DNA from: Siphonodentalium dalli
Lineage: Eukaryota; Mollusca; Scaphopoda; Gadilida; Siphonodentaliidae
DNA: 64,000 bases
NCBI GenBank assembly: GCA_032622095.1
Contig: CP136069.1
Location: forward strand, 4,576,976-4,640,975
Direction: 5' to 3'
Notes under the pieces: model-generated
What the model was told of the DNA's origin: nothing
Database searches by the model: none
The model's input: the letters and a program-made list of their open reading frames with translations, nothing else
Shown here: positions 34,195 through 49,362 of the stretch, one piece after another
Numbering within the stretch: position 1 is the first letter of the stretch
Layout of the letters: each line of letters opens with the position of its first letter
Made by a program: the position numbers and the translations under genes

Positions 34195-34919
34195 CTAGAA
34201 GGTGACCCGACTTCGTCCGGGCTTTGACCTTGAATTGTCTATTTTGAAGGCCAAGGTCAAGTGGGGTCACGATTTGACCCGTCCAAAACACAGTGCCCGA
34301 ACAAAAGTACCCGACAAAAGTACCCGTCGAAATCCATCCCGATTTGATTTCCACTGAAGTATATAAACGCGCCTCAAGTTTCAACGTAAAGATAAATTAC
34401 CATCGGTGCCCGAGATATCGCCAAGACGTCTGAAACAGTCAAATGCATCGGCCGGGTAAGAGTTAACGTGATCCAACTGTATGACCTCTAACGACGTCAT
34501 AGAAGTTACGCATTGTTTTTACCCTGATAGAAGATCGTACCACTTCTTCTTAATAATTGAGGCAGATAACTAAAACGGATACATACATATTATATATCGT
34601 TGGAAAGAGGAAACACGAAAGATTCTCATAGTGTCATTATTATGACTGGCATGTTATTATTCGCGCTGTTTCGAATCGATTTGTAAGCACCGAACTGAAA
34701 TATATTAGCGCAAAACGGCGTAAAAACAGATTTGACCTCGGCACGTGAAAAGTTGACCTCGCACGGACAAATTAATAGGCCTATGTTAGTCCTGACCCGA
34801 AAATACCCCCACATACCAAGTTTCATCGAAATTGGCTCAGCCGTATTTGAGTCCATCGATTACTGACAGACAGACAGATAGATACACACACACACAGATC
34901 TTTCAAAATATATAATAGA
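34195..34919 (-). mobile_element. Helitron-like non-autonomous element, unit 4
   Basis: 725 bp, same TC start and hairpin-CTAG end as unit 1, but with a different 3' half. It lacks the GCGCATGCGC block and has CCAAGGTCAAGTGGGGTCAC instead. It lies alone in the satellite with A on one side and T on the other and no target duplication, consistent with a separate Helitron-type insertion. Confidence 0.75.
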
Positions 34920-37900
34920 TAATCTGGCCTGTGATGACTATATATAATCTGGTATGTGATGACTATATATAATCTGGTCTGTGATGACTATATATAATCT
35001 GGTATGTGATGACTATATATAATCTGGTCTGTGATGACTATATATAATCTGGTCTGTGATGACTATATATAATCTAGTCTGTGATGACTATATATAATCT
35101 GGCCTGTGATGACTATATATAATCTGGTATGTGATGACTATATATAATCTGGTCTGTGATGACTATATATAATCTGGTCTGTGATGACTATATATAATCT
35201 AGTCTGTGATGACTATATATAATCTGGCCTGTGATGACTATATATAATCTGGCCTGTGATGACTATATATAATCTGGCCTGTGAGGACTATATATAATCT
35301 GGTCTGTGATGACTATATATATATAATCTGACCTGTGATGACTATATATAATCTGGTATGTGATGACTATATATAATCTGGTCTGTGATGACTATATATA
35401 ATCTGGTCTGTGATGACTATATATAATCTAGTCTGTGATGACTATATATAATCTGGCCTGTGATGACTATATATAATCTGGCCTGTGATGACTATATATA
35501 ATCTGGCCTGTGAGGACTATATATAATCTGGTCTGTGATGACTATATATAATCTGGTCTGTGATGACTATATATAATCTGGTATGTGATGACTATATATA
35601 ATCTGGCCTGTGATGACTATATATAATCTGGTATGTGATGACTATATATAATCTGGCCTGTGATGACTATATATAATCTGGTATATGATGACTATATAAC
35701 CTGGTATGTGATGACTATATATAATCTGGTCTGTGATGACTATATATAATCTGGTATGTGATGACTATATAATCTGGCCTGTGATGACTATATAATCTGG
35801 TGTGTGATGACTATATATAATCTGGTATGTGATGACTATATATAATCTGGTATGTGATGACTATATATAATCTGGCCTGTAATGACTATATAATCTGGCC
35901 TGTAATGACTATAATCTGGCCTGTGATGACTATATATAATCTGGCCTGTAATGACTATATAATCTGGCCTGTGATGACTATATATAATCTGGTATGTGAT
36001 GACTAAATATTATCTGGTATGTGATGACTATATATAATCTGGTCTGTGATGACTATATAATCTGGCCTGTGATGACTATATATAATCTGGTCTGTGATGA
36101 CTATATATAATCTGGCCTGTGATGACTATATATAATCTGGTCTGTGATGACTATATATAATCTGGCCTGTGATGACTATATATAATCTGGCCTGTGATGA
36201 CTTTATATAATCTGGTATGTGATGACTATATATAATCTGGCCTGTGATGACTATATATAATCTGGCCTGTGATGACTGTATATAATCTGGTATGTGATGA
36301 CTATATATAATCTGGCCTGTGATGACTATATAATCTGGTCTGTGATGATTATATAATCTGGTATGTGATGACTGTATAATCTGGTATGTGATGACTATAT
36401 ATAATCTGGTCTGTGATGACTATATATAATCTGGTATGTGATGACTATATAATGTGGCCTGTGATGACTATATAATCTGGTATGTGATGACTATATAATG
36501 TGGCATGTGATGACTATATAATCTGGTGTGTGATGACTATATATAATCTGGTATGTGATGACTATATATAATCTGGTATGTGATGACTATATATAATCTG
36601 GTATGTGATGACTATATATAATCTGGTATGTGATGACTATATATAATCTGGCCTGTGATGACTATATATAATATGGTATGTGATGACTATATATAATCTG
36701 GTATGTGATGACTATATATAATCTGGCCTGTGATGACTATATATAATATGGTATGTGATGACTATATATAATCTGGTATGTGATGACTATATATAATCTG
36801 GCCTGTGATGACTATATATAATATGGTATGTGATGACTATATATAATCTGGCCTGTGATGACTATATATAATCTGGCCTGTGATGACTATATATAATATG
36901 GTATGTGATGACTATATATAATCTGGTATGTGATCACTATATATAATCTGGTATGTGATGACTATATATAATCTGGTATGTGATGACTATATATAATCTG
37001 GTATGTGATGACTATATATAATCTGGTCTGTGATGACTATATATAATCTGGTGTGTGATGACTATATATAATCTGGTATGTGATGACTATATATAATCTG
37101 GCCTGTGATTACTATATATAATCTGATATGTGATGACTATATATAATCTGGTATGTGATGACTATATATAATCTGGTCTGTGATGACTATATAATCTGGC
37201 CTGTGATGACTATATATAATCTGGTCTGTGATGACTATATATAATCTGGTATGTGATGACTGTATATAATCTGGTCTGTGGTGACTATATATAATCTGGC
37301 CTGTGATGACTATATATAATCTGGCCTGTGATGACTTTATATAATCTGGTATGTGATGACTTTATATAATCTGGCCTGTGATGACTATATATAATCTGGC
37401 CTGTGATGACTGTATATAATCTGGTATGTGATGACTATATATAATCTGGCCTGTGATGACTATATAATCTGGTCTGTGATGATTATATAATCTGGTATGT
37501 GATGACTATATATAATCTGGTCTGTGATGACTATATAATCTGGCCTGTGATGACTATATAATCTGGTCTGTGATGACTATATAATCTGGCCTGTGATGAC
37601 TATATAATCTGGTCTGTGATGATTATATAATCTGGTATGTGATGACTATATATAATATGGTATGTGATGACTATATATAATCTGGTATGTGATGACTATA
37701 TATAATATGGCCTGTGATGACTATATAATCTGGCCTGTGATGACTATATATAATCTGGTATGTGATGACTATATATAATATGGCCTGTGATGACTATATA
37801 TAATCTGGCCTGTGATGACTATATATAATCTGGTATGTGATGACTAAATATAATCTGGTATGTGATGACTATATATAATCTGGTCTGCGATGACTATATA

Positions 37901-40900
37901 ATCTGGCCTGTGATGACTATATATAATCTGGTCTGTGATGACTATATATAATCTGGTATGTGATGACTATATATAATTTGGTCTGTGATGACTATATATA
38001 ATCTGGCCTGTGATGACTATATATAATCTGGCCTGTGATGACTATATATAATCTGGCCTGTGATGACTATATATAATCTGGCCTGTGATGACTGTATATA
38101 ATCTGGTATGTGATGACTATATATAATCTGGTATGTGATGACTATATATAATCTGGTATGTGATGACTATATATAATCTGGCCTGTGATGACTATATAAT
38201 CTGGTCTGTGATGATTATATAATCTGGTATGTGATGACTGTATAATCTGGTATGTGATGACTATATATAATCTGGTCTGTGATGACTATATATAATCTGG
38301 TATGTGATGACTATATAATGTGGCCTGTGATGACTATATAATCTGGTGTGTGATGACTATATATAATCTGGTATGTGATGACTATATGTAATCTGGTATG
38401 TGATGACTATATATAATCTGGTATGTGATGACTATATATAATCTGGTATGTGATGACTATATATAATCTGGTATGTGATGACTATATATAATCTGGTGTG
38501 TGATGACTATATATAATCTGGTATGTGATGACTATATATAATCTGGTATATGATGACTATATGTAATCTGGTATGTGATGACTATATATAATCTGGTCTG
38601 TGATGACTATATATAATATGGTATGTGATGACTATATATAATCTGGTATGTGATGACTATATATAATCTGGTATGTGATGACTATATATAATCTGGTATG
38701 TGATGACTATATATAATCTGGTATGTGATGACTATATATAATCTGGCCTGTGATGACTATATATAATATGGTATGTGATGACTATATATAATCTGGTATG
38801 TGATGACTATATATAATCTGGTATGTGATGACAATATATAATCTGGTATGTGATGACTATATATAATCTGATATGTGATGACTATATATAATCTGGTCTG
38901 TGATGACTATATAATCTGGTATGTGATGACTATATATAATCTGGTCTGTGATGACTATATAATCTGGCCTGTGATGACTATATATAATCTGGTATGTGAT
39001 GACTATATATAATCTGGTATGTGATGACTATATATAATCTGGTCTGTGATGACTATATAATCTGGCCTGTGATGACTATATATAATCTGGTCTGTGATGA
39101 CTATATATAATCTGGTATGTGATGACTGTATATAATCTGGTCTGTGATGACTATATATAATCTGGCCTGTGATGACTATATATAATCTGGCCTGTGATGA
39201 CTTTATATAATCTGGTATGTGATGACTTTATATAATCTGGCCTGTGATGACTATATATAATCTGGCCTGTGATGACTGTATATAATCTGGTATGTGATGA
39301 CTATATATAATCTGGTATGTGATGACTATATATAATCTGGTATGTGATGACTATATATAATCTGGCCTGTGATGACTATATAATCTGGTATGTGATGATT
39401 ATATAATCTGGTATGTGATGACTATATATAATCTGGTCTGTGATGACTATATAATCTGGCCTGTGATGACTATATATAATCTGGTCTGTGGTGACTATAT
39501 ATAATCTGGTCTGTGATGACTATATATAATCTGGTATGTGATGACTATATATAATATGGCCTGTGATGACTATATATAATCTGGCCTGTGATGACTATAT
39601 ATAATCTGGTATGTGATGACTAAATATAATCTGGTATGTGATGACTATATATAATCTGGTCTGCGATGACTATATAATCTGGCCTGTGATGACTATATAT
39701 AATCTGGTCTGTGATGACTATATATAATCTGGTATGTGATGACTATATATAATTTGGTCTGTGATGACTATATATAATCTGGCCTGTGATGACTATATAT
39801 AATCTGGCCTGTGATGACTATATATAATCTGGCCTGTGATGACTATATATAATCTGGCCTGTGATGACTGTATATAATCTGGTATGTGATGACTATATAT
39901 AATCTGGTATGTGATGACTATATATAATCTGGTATGTGATGACTATATATAATCTGGCCTGTGATGACTATATAATCTGGTCTGTGATGATTATATAATC
40001 TGGTATGTGATGACTGTATAATCTGGTATGTGATGACTATATATAATCTGGTCTGTGATGACTATATATAATCTGGTATGTGATGACTATATAATGTGGC
40101 CTGTGATGACTATATAATCTGGTGTGTGATGACTATATATAATCTGGTATGTGATGACTATATGTAATCTGGTATGTGATGACTATATATAATCTGGTAT
40201 GTGATGACTATATATAATCTGGTATGTGATGACTATATATAATCTGGTATGTGATGACTATATATAATCTGGTGTGTGATGACTATATATAATCTGGTAT
40301 GTGATGACTATATATAATCTGGTATATGATGACTATATGTAATCTGGTATGTGATGACTATATATAATCTGGTCTGTGATGACTATATATAATATGGTAT
40401 GTGATGACTATATATAATCTGGTATGTGATGACTATATATAATCTGGTATGTGATGACTATATATAATCTGGTATGTGATGACTATATATAATCTGGTAT
40501 GTGATGACTATATATAATCTGGCCTGTGATGACTATATATAATATGGTATGTGATGACTATATATAATCTGGTATGTGATGACTATATATAATCTGGTAT
40601 GTGATGACAATATATAATCTGGTATGTGATGACTATATATAATCTGATATGTGATGACTATATATAATCTGGTCTGTGATGACTATATAATCTGGTATGT
40701 GATGACTATATATAATCTGGTCTGTGATGACTATATAATCTGGCCTGTGATGACTATATATAATCTGGTATGTGATGACTATATATAATCTGGTATGTGA
40801 TGACTATATATAATCTGGTCTGTGATGACTATATAATCTGGCCTGTGATGACTATATATAATCTGGTCTGTGATGACTATATATAATCTGGTATGTGATG

Positions 40901-43900
40901 ACTGTATATAATCTGGTCTGTGATGACTATATATAATCTGGCCTGTGATGACTATATATAATCTGGCCTGTGATGACTTTATATAATCTGGTATGTGATG
41001 ACTTTATATAATCTGGCCTGTGATGACTATATATAATCTGGCCTGTGATGACTGTATATAATCTGGTATGTGATGACTATATATAATCTGGTATGTGATG
41101 ACTATATATAATCTGGTATGTGATGACTATATATAATCTGGCCTGTGATGACTATATAATCTGGTATGTGATGATTATATAATCTGGTATGTGATGACTA
41201 TATATAATCTGGTCTGTGATGACTATATAATCTGGCCTGTGATGACTATATATAATCTGGTCTGTGGTGACTATATATAATCTGGTCTGTGATGACTATA
41301 TATAATCTGGTATGTGATGACTATATAATCTGGCCTGTGATGACTATATATAATCTGGTATGTGATGACTATATATAATCTGGTCTGTGATGACTATATA
41401 TAATCTGGTCTGTGATGACTATATATAATCTGGTATGTGATGACTATATATAATCTGGTCTGTGATGACTATATATAATCTGGTATGTGATGACTATATA
41501 TAATCTGGTCTGTGATGACTATATAATCTGGCCTGTGGTGACTATATATAATCTGGTATGTGATGACTATATATAATCTGGCCTGTGATGACTATATATA
41601 ATCTGGTATGTGATGACTATATATAATCTGGTATGTGATGACTATATATAATCTGGTATGTGATGACTATATATAATCTGGTATGTGATGACTATATATA
41701 ATCTGGTATGTGATGACTATATATAATCTGGCCTGTGATGACTATATATAATCTGGTATGTGATGACTATATATAATCTGGTCTGTGATGACTATATATA
41801 ATCTGGTATGTGATGACTATATATAATCTGGTATGTGATGACTATATACAATCTGGCCTGTGATGACTATATAATCTGGTATGTGATGATTATATAATCT
41901 GGTATGTGATGACTATATATAATCTGGCCTGTGATGACTATATATAATCTGGTATGTGATGACTATATATAATCTGGTATGTGATGACTATATATAATCT
42001 AGTCTGTGATGACTATATATAATCTGGCCTGTGATGACTATATAATCTGGTATGTGATGACTATATATAATCTAGTCTGTGATGACTATATATAATCTGG
42101 CCTGTGATGACTATATATAATCTGGTATGTGATGACTATATATAATCTGGTATGTGATGACTATATATAATCTGGTATGTGATGACTATATATAATCTGG
42201 CCTGTGATGACTATATATAATCTGGTATGTGATGACTATATATAATCTGGCCTGTGATGACTATATATAATCTGGTCTGTGATGACTATATATAATCTGG
42301 TATGTGATGACTATATATAATCTGATATGTGATGACTATATATAATCTGGTATGTGATGACTATATATAATCTGGTATGTGATGACTATATATAATCTGG
42401 CCTGTGATGACTATATATAATCTGGTATGTGATGACTATATATAATCTGGTATGTGATGACTATATATAATCTGGTATGTGATGACTATATATAATCTGG
42501 CCTGTGATGACTATATATAATCTGGTATGTGATGACTCTATATAATCTGGTATGTGATGACTATATATAATCTGGCCTGTGATGACTATATAATCTGGTA
42601 TGTGATGACTATATATAATCTGGTCTGTGATGACTATATATAATCTGGTATGTGATGACTATATATAATCTGGTATGTGATGACTATATATAATCTGGTA
42701 TGTGATGACTATAAATAATCTGGTATGTGATGACTATATATAATCTGGCCTGTGATGACTATATAATCTGGTATGTGATGACTATATATAATCTGGTATG
42801 TGATGACTATATATAATCTGGTATGTGATGACTATATATAATCTGGCATGTGATGACTATATAATCTGGTATGTGATGACTATATATAATCTGGTCTGTG
42901 ATGACTATATATAATCTGGTATGTGATGACTATATATAATCTGGTATGTGATGACTATATATAATCTGGTATGTGATGACTATATATAATCTGGTCTGTG
43001 ATGACTATATATAATCTGGCCTGTGATGACTATATATAATCTGGTCTGTGATGACTATATATAATCTGGCCAGTGATGACTATATATAATCTGGTCTGTG
43101 ATGACTATATAATCTGGTCTGTGATGACTATATATAATATGGTCTGTGATGACTATATATAATCTGGTCTGTGATGACTATATATAATCTGGCCTGTGAT
43201 GACTATATTTAATCTGGTCTGTGATGACTATATATAATCTGGCCTGTGATGACTATATATAATCTGGTCTGTGATGACTATATAATCTGGTCTGTGATGA
43301 CTATATATAATCTGGTCTGTGATGACTATATATAATCTGGTCTGTGATGACTATATATAATCTGGTCTGTGATGACTATATATAATCTGGTCTGTGATGA
43401 CTATATATAATCTGGTCTGTGATGACTATATATAATCTGGTCTGTGATGACTATATATAATCTGGCCTGTGATGACTATATATAATCTGGCCTGTGATGA
43501 CTATATATAATCTGGTATGTGATGACTATATATAATCTGGTATGTGATGACTATATATAATCTGGCCTGTGATGACTATATATAATCTGGTATGTGATGA
43601 CTATATACAATCTGGCCTGTGATGACTATATATAATCTGGTATGTGATGACTATATATAATCTGGCCTGTGATGACTATATATAATCTGGTATGTGATGA
43701 CTATATATAATCTGGCCTGTGATGACTATATATAATCTGGTCTGTGATGACTATATATAATCTGGTATGTGATGACTATATATAATCTGATATGTGATGA
43801 CTATATATAATCTGGTATGTGATGACTATATATAATCTGGTATGTGATGACTATATATAATCTGGCCTGTGATGACTATATATAATCTGGTATGTGATGA

Positions 43901-45408
43901 CTATATATAATCTGGTATGTGATGACTATATATAATCTGGTATGTGATGACTATATATAATCTGGTATGTGATGACTATATATAATCTGGCCTGTGATGA
44001 CTATATATAATCTGGTATGTGATGACTATATATAATCTGGTATGTGATGACTATATATAATCTGGCCTGTGATGACTATATATAATCTGGTATGTGATGA
44101 CTATATATAATCTGGTCTGTGATGACTATATATAATCTGGTATGTGATGACTATATATAATCTGGTATGTGATGACTATATATAATCTGGTATGTGATGA
44201 CTATATATAATCTGGTATGTGATGACTATATATAATCTGGCCTGTGATGACTATATAATCTGGTATGTGATGACTATATATAATCTGGTATGTGATGACT
44301 ATATATAATCTGGTATGTGATGACTATATATAATCTGGTATGTGATGACTATATATAATCTGGTATGTGATGACTATATATAATCTGGCATGTGATGACT
44401 ATATAATCTGGTATGTGATGACTATATATAATCTGGTCTGTGATGACTATATATAATCTGGTATGTGATGACTATATATAATCTGGTATGTGATGACTAT
44501 ATATAATCTGGTATGTGATGACTATATATAATCTGGTCTGTGATGACTATATATAATCTGGCCTGTGATGACTATATATAATCTGGTCTGTGATGACTAT
44601 ATATAATCTGGCCAGTGATGACTATATATAATCTGGTCTGTGATGACTATATAATCTGGTCTGTGATGACTATATATAATATGGTCTGTGATGACTATAT
44701 ATAATCTGGTCTGTGATGACTATATATAATCTGGCCTGTGATGACTATATTTAATCTGGTCTGTGATGACTATATATAATCTGGCCTGTGATGACTATAT
44801 ATAATCTGGTCTGTGATGACTATATAATCTGGTCTGTGATGACTATATATAATCTGGTATGTGATGACTATATATAATCTGGTGTGTGATGACTATATAT
44901 AATCTGGCCAGTGATGACTATATATAATCTGGTCTGTGATGACTATATAATCTGGTCTGTGATGACTATATATAATCTGGTATGTGATGACTATATATAA
45001 TCTGGCCTGTGATGACTATATATAATCTGGTATGTGATGACTATATATAATCTGGTATGTGATGACTATATATAATCTGGTCTGTGATGACTATATATAT
45101 ATATAATCTGACCTGTGATGACTATATATAATCTGGTCTGTGATGACTATATATATATATAATCTGGTCTGTGAATACTATATATAATCTGGTATGTGAC
45201 GACTATATATAATCTGGTATGTGATGACTATATATAATCTGGCCTGTGATGACTATATAATCTGGCCTGTGATGACTCTATATAATCTGGTCTGTGATGA
45301 CTATATAATATGGTCTGTGATGACTATATATAATCTGGTCTGTGATGACTCTATATAATCTGGTCTGTGATGACTCTATATAATCTGGTCTGTGATGACT
45401 ATATAATA
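34920..45408. repeat. 25-bp satellite, main segment
   Basis: Over 400 units of 25 bp, with 23-bp variants lacking one TA and occasional units with extra TA. Rare variants recur at fixed distances and reveal higher-order copies: 1776 bp (37885/39661, 38831/40607, 39201/40977) and 1542 bp (43070/44612, 43205/44747). No ORF of note. Confidence 0.97.
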
Positions 45409-45906
45409 GACAAAAACTGTTGGATTATTTCCAACATTCCATCGCATGTCTTGTGGTTTATGAATATATACCATGCGATTCCGGGAAATAGTGTGTCTGA
45501 CGTTTCCAGAATGAGGTCCGCATGGACTTCACTAAATTCACCCTCTGTTTATCCCATTCTGCTTAATATGGCTCAACTCCTATGGAAGACCAAGGATCAG
45601 ATTTAGTGGGGTGACTTAGCAACTTTTTTGTGCATTTTTTGTTAAAAGCATGAAACTTCACACATATGTCGGCTAAGGTGTTGTGATCAAAATAAGAGTT
45701 GGACCCCAGCCAGAAAATGACCCAGTTCCGAGTTATGACGTCATCATCTCGTACAGAGCGTTTAGTGATCCGAGATTCCACTTACTAATTTCAATCTCTT
45801 GTGGACAGATGGATATTAATATATGGGTGGCAATGATTGATGTATTCTATCCAGGAGGTGTCTGTCTTTCATTTAATTATATTTTATTATAAAATGAATC
45901 CGCTAA
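45409..45906. other. Spacer between satellite and minisatellite, nothing recognised
   Basis: About 500 bp of unique-looking sequence. Short overlapping ORFs of 63-79 codons show no recognisable motif. Confidence 0.5.
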
Positions 45907-46474
45907 CACCCTCACTTGGATATAATGTGATGGATATTACACCCCCACGTGGATATAATGTGATGGATATTACACCCTCACGTGGATATAATGTGATGGA
46001 TATTACACCCTCACATGGTATAATGTGATGGATATTACACCCTCACGTGGATATAATGTGATGGATATTACACCCTCACGTGGATATAATGTGATGGATA
46101 TTACACCCTCACGTGGATATAATGTTATGGATATTACACCCTCACATGGTATAATGTGATGGATATTACACCCTCACGTGGATATAATGTGATGGATATT
46201 ACACCCTCACGTGGATATAATGTGATGGATATTACACCCTCACGTGGATATAATGTGATGGATATTACACCCTCACGTAGATATAATGTGATGGATATTA
46301 CACCCTCACATGGATATAATGTGATGGATATTACACCCTCACGTAGATATAATGTGATGGATATTACACCCTCACGTGGATATAATGTGATGGATATTAC
46401 ACCCTCATGTGGATATAATGTGAATGGATATTACACCCTCACGTGGATATAATGTGATGGATGTTACACCCTTA
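45907..46474. repeat. 33-bp minisatellite with CACGTG E-boxes
   Basis: About 17 copies of a 33-bp unit containing GGATATAATGTGATGGATAT and CACCCTCACGT. Most unit junctions create CACGTG; some are changed to CACGTAG or CACATGG. Because 33 is a multiple of three, one frame reads a repeated MDITPSRGYNV, which I do not regard as a gene. The array ends about 370 bp before the MMACHC start codon. Confidence 0.95.
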
Positions 46475-46845
46475 CAAGAAAATTATTTTAATTATTTGCA
46501 TTGATTCGTGCTTTTAATAACGCTGTAAAAAAAACTACAACTTATGTTATTTATTTGTTATGTACATAGACGATTGTTACAGTACGTATTACTCAGTTTA
46601 TTTGTGCAAAACGATATTCAACCATGGCGTCATATATAATGTACTCACTCGCTAAAGGGTTAATTTTGTTGAAATCTCGAAAATTCTTACGGAAGTGACT
46701 GGTCGTTGACGAATGCGCGAAGACCTTTTTCCGGGTTTGTTCTCGCGTTTCGTTCCACGAAGTTCTCTATTTTTATTTTTCCACCTTCTGACCTTCACCT
46801 TTATGACAACTTCACTTCCTGTTATGATATTCATGCTTATTTTCG
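46475..46845 (+). promoter_or_regulatory. MMACHC: Probable MMACHC promoter and 5' UTR
   Basis: The 371 bp between the 33-bp minisatellite and the MMACHC start codon. It contains a locally CpG-containing part at about 46707-46763 and an ETS-like CACTTCCTG at about 46812. ATGs at 46803 and 46833 lie out of frame with the CDS and share one short frame that overlaps the start, so if transcribed they would act as an upstream ORF. The transcription start is not visible. Confidence 0.35.
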
Positions 46846-46932
46846 ATGGATTCTATCGAACTTTACGGTGAAATTTCTGATACAATCAGTCATTTCCTGT
46901 TGCCTATTGGATTTGAATGTCATCCTTTCAAG
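46846..46932 (+). CDS. MMACHC: MMACHC exon 1 (coding part)
   Basis: Encodes 29 residues from ATG at 46846, ending LLPIGFECHPFK with donor AAG|GTATGT in phase 0. It aligns with the start of human MMACHC, whose first coding exon ends FGFEVYPFQ. MMACHC is the cytosolic vitamin B12 processing enzyme (cblC protein). It removes the upper axial ligand of cyano- and alkylcobalamins, using reduced flavin or glutathione, and hands cobalamin to MMADHC. The start was chosen because it is the in-frame ATG giving nearly the human length. The Kozak context is weak at -3 but has G at +4. Intron 1 is about 7.8 kb and full of transposons. Confidence 0.85.
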
Positions 46933-47081
46933 GTATGTGGTGTGGGCTCAATCGCAACTTCTCGGATTATCGTACTTGGCAGAAATAATCACCGAGGTTG
47001 GCTGATTGAGTGATTTGGTGTGGGCTGTCATTTCCAATTTTGAGCCTACATGTACGTGTACGGTGTAAGCATATCAATTCA

Positions 47082-47410
47082 GTATCTGTAGATATTACAG
47101 TGCAAAACCCAATTCTGGTTCTAGACGCACTGGTACGGGTGTTAACGCGTCCATGTAACTTTATAACTATCATAACCATGTGATCATGATGTGGTGACTC
47201 CAGTAACGTTCTTTAACGTACAAACACCGATGCGTGTACACAGGTCGGGTATACCGTATCCGTAGATATTACAGTGCAGGAATCAATTCTGGTTGTAGAC
47301 GCACTGGTCCAGGTGCTACCACGTCCGAGTAACTTTATAACCATGTGGTGACTCCAGTACTTAACGTTCTTTAACGTGCACACACTGAGGCGTGTACACG
47401 GGTCAGCCAT
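47082..47410. repeat. Tandem duplication of about 174 bp in MMACHC intron 1
   Basis: Two copies start at about 47082 and 47256, sharing GTAGATATTACAGTGCA, GTAGACGCACTGGT (one mismatch), GTGGTGACTCCAGTA and ACGTTCTTTAACGT. Non-coding. Confidence 0.8.
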
Positions 47411-47565
47411 TAATGTCCGCACCCGATCGGATAGTTCAGTCATGAACGTAGTGCGTATCCTTCTGGAAGCAGCAATCTGCGAAAGCGGTCATGTTGACCT
47501 ACCGATCGGACAGGGTACTGCACCCACGACAGCATACCTGGACAAGTGTTGTAATGGGGGGAAGT

Positions 47566-47605
47566 CGGCATTTTGCATTCGGATCTTTATTCAGTGAACT
47601 CGAAT
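47566..47605 (-). mobile_element. SINE-like repeat, part split off by the hAT element
   Basis: GGGGAAGTCGGCATTTTGCA followed by CTTTATTCAGTGAACTCGAAT corresponds to one end of the SINE-like copy at 53807-53945. The rest of the copy lies beyond the 2.4-kb hAT insertion, from 50038. Confidence 0.6.
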
Positions 47606-48050
47606 TAGAGGTGCCACGATTATTTATTTTGATAATCGATAATCGGTCATCAATAATCGACTATAATCGATTAATCGTACATAATAATAATAACATCAGT
47701 AGAAGTAGTCTGTAATATGGCCTATTGCCATATTGGCTGGGTGCTGGTTAACTGCTATCGCTGCTTGTTTGAGGCATCGGCTGATGTAATTTTTGTGTTA
47801 ATAAAGTGCATCATAAACCACCGGTAATGACTAATGAGCACAATGTATTCAATACAAGCACAGTTCTCGGCGATGTCATGGTTATAATATTTGTGAGTTC
47901 ATTGGAACGAACATAGCGATTAATTTAACAGCCAAACATACAAGCAATATAAAAGTAGGAATGCACGACGGACCGACGGTGGTTCCTAAAAAAAGGAATC
48001 TAATGTTACGGAAATTATAAGTTTCAGCGAACTTCCAGAGCATGGATAAG

Positions 48051-49362
48051 GCCAAAACAAAATGGATGCGTGTTTCCCGTAACCCGACCGACCGTTTTCA
48101 AAACCCCCCGACCGAAGTTCATTTTATTGGTTTTAATTTTAAAAAATCAATCTATAAACCGACCGACCGCACTGATAACCAAACTATGTACCCGTGGTTC
48201 CATTTTATCTGATTCACCTCGCGAGATAAATAATATCTTTCATATATTTACCGGTATATATTTTTCGCAAAGCCACATCGTCACTCTAACGGAAAGTAAA
48301 ATTTAATACGATCTGATGCAATGCCGGAAGATCATGAGTTATCGTTTGTCTTCGCTGACCAGAAGCACGTGTTTGTGTTGATATTTACATTAAAGTGATA
48401 TGAAACACTCCGGTATGGTGATCAAATATAAAAGGAGATTGTAATCTTGTTCAAAGTAGTAATGTTTACAAATAGTATATCCAAATTGACAACAAACACC
48501 GTCATTCTTATATATTAATTAAATGCAGTGACTCTCGATGGCGAAATAGTTTTCGTTAGTTTATCGCCGATAGATGCGTCCCGAATCTAGTAGTAAATAT
48601 TTACAATTGAGCGTAGTTCAGACGATGTTTTCTATGGAGTGGTACGGTCGATTTGCTTCAGATTTTCGGCAATGTTAGTAGAATGCTACATTCCTCCAAT
48701 TGAAATAGCGCCTGGATACTAACTGATCAGTTTTACGCACCAGAACAAGTACATAATATGTCTATAAACATGGATGTTCTCCGCGGTTGAACCGAATCGA
48801 TTCGAACAAGTTCATCTCAATGATGGCGAACATTGGCGGTCGCACATGGGTCGATTCCCATGTGCATAATCCACGTGTGCTGCGGGAAAAAAACCCCGAT
48901 TTTAAAGATATAGTTTGTCGGTCGCCAATAGAATTGGGGATACTATGGGGCAGCCCTTGGGGCCATTGATACCTGTGCCCATTGTGCAGGTCCCAATGGG
49001 GATGTCAAAACATCGCTTAAAAAACATTACAGGACAGTTTTTCCTATATGTATTGATTGTTCCAATGCAGGGCTGATGCCTGTTGTGGCCAAGCCACATG
49101 GCAAGGCAGTGCCTGTTTCAGGCTTATTAAAGTAATTTTAGTAAACTGTCTACTGTTATCTGTTTTATATGTTTCCCCTCAATATATCAGTTTTATCACC
49201 AATTTGTCGGTTGCTCTGGGTCATTGTATGGTGTTCGATGGTGGTTAGGCATGGCCCCATAAAAAAATAAAATGAAAAAATAAAATAAAATGAAAAGCCT
49301 ACCGCCCGCCCCTATTTTTTTTGGGCTCGTTACGGGAAACACGCATTCATTTTGTTTTGGGC
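48051..49362. mobile_element. Nested inverted-repeat element inside the hAT
   Basis: Left arm at 48051-48084 (GCCAAAACAAAATGGATGCG then TGTTTCCCGTAAC) is matched by a near-perfect inverted arm at 49329-49362. A 1.3-kb interval with 34-bp terminal inverted repeats suggests a second non-autonomous DNA element. No target duplication could be fixed. Confidence 0.55.
48388..48775. repeat. Dispersed repeat, intact copy
   Basis: About 390 bp similar to 60311-60480 plus 61807-61995, including CTCATATATTAATTA-like, TCTCGATGGCGAA, TTCAGACGATGTTTT and AAGTACATAATATGTCT. This copy is continuous, so it shows that the other copy was split by an insertion. Confidence 0.75.

Noticed and set aside
46156-46452. 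98-codon ORF encoding repeated MDITPSRGYNV
   Set aside because: The 33-bp repeat keeps one frame open; there are no flanking coding signals.
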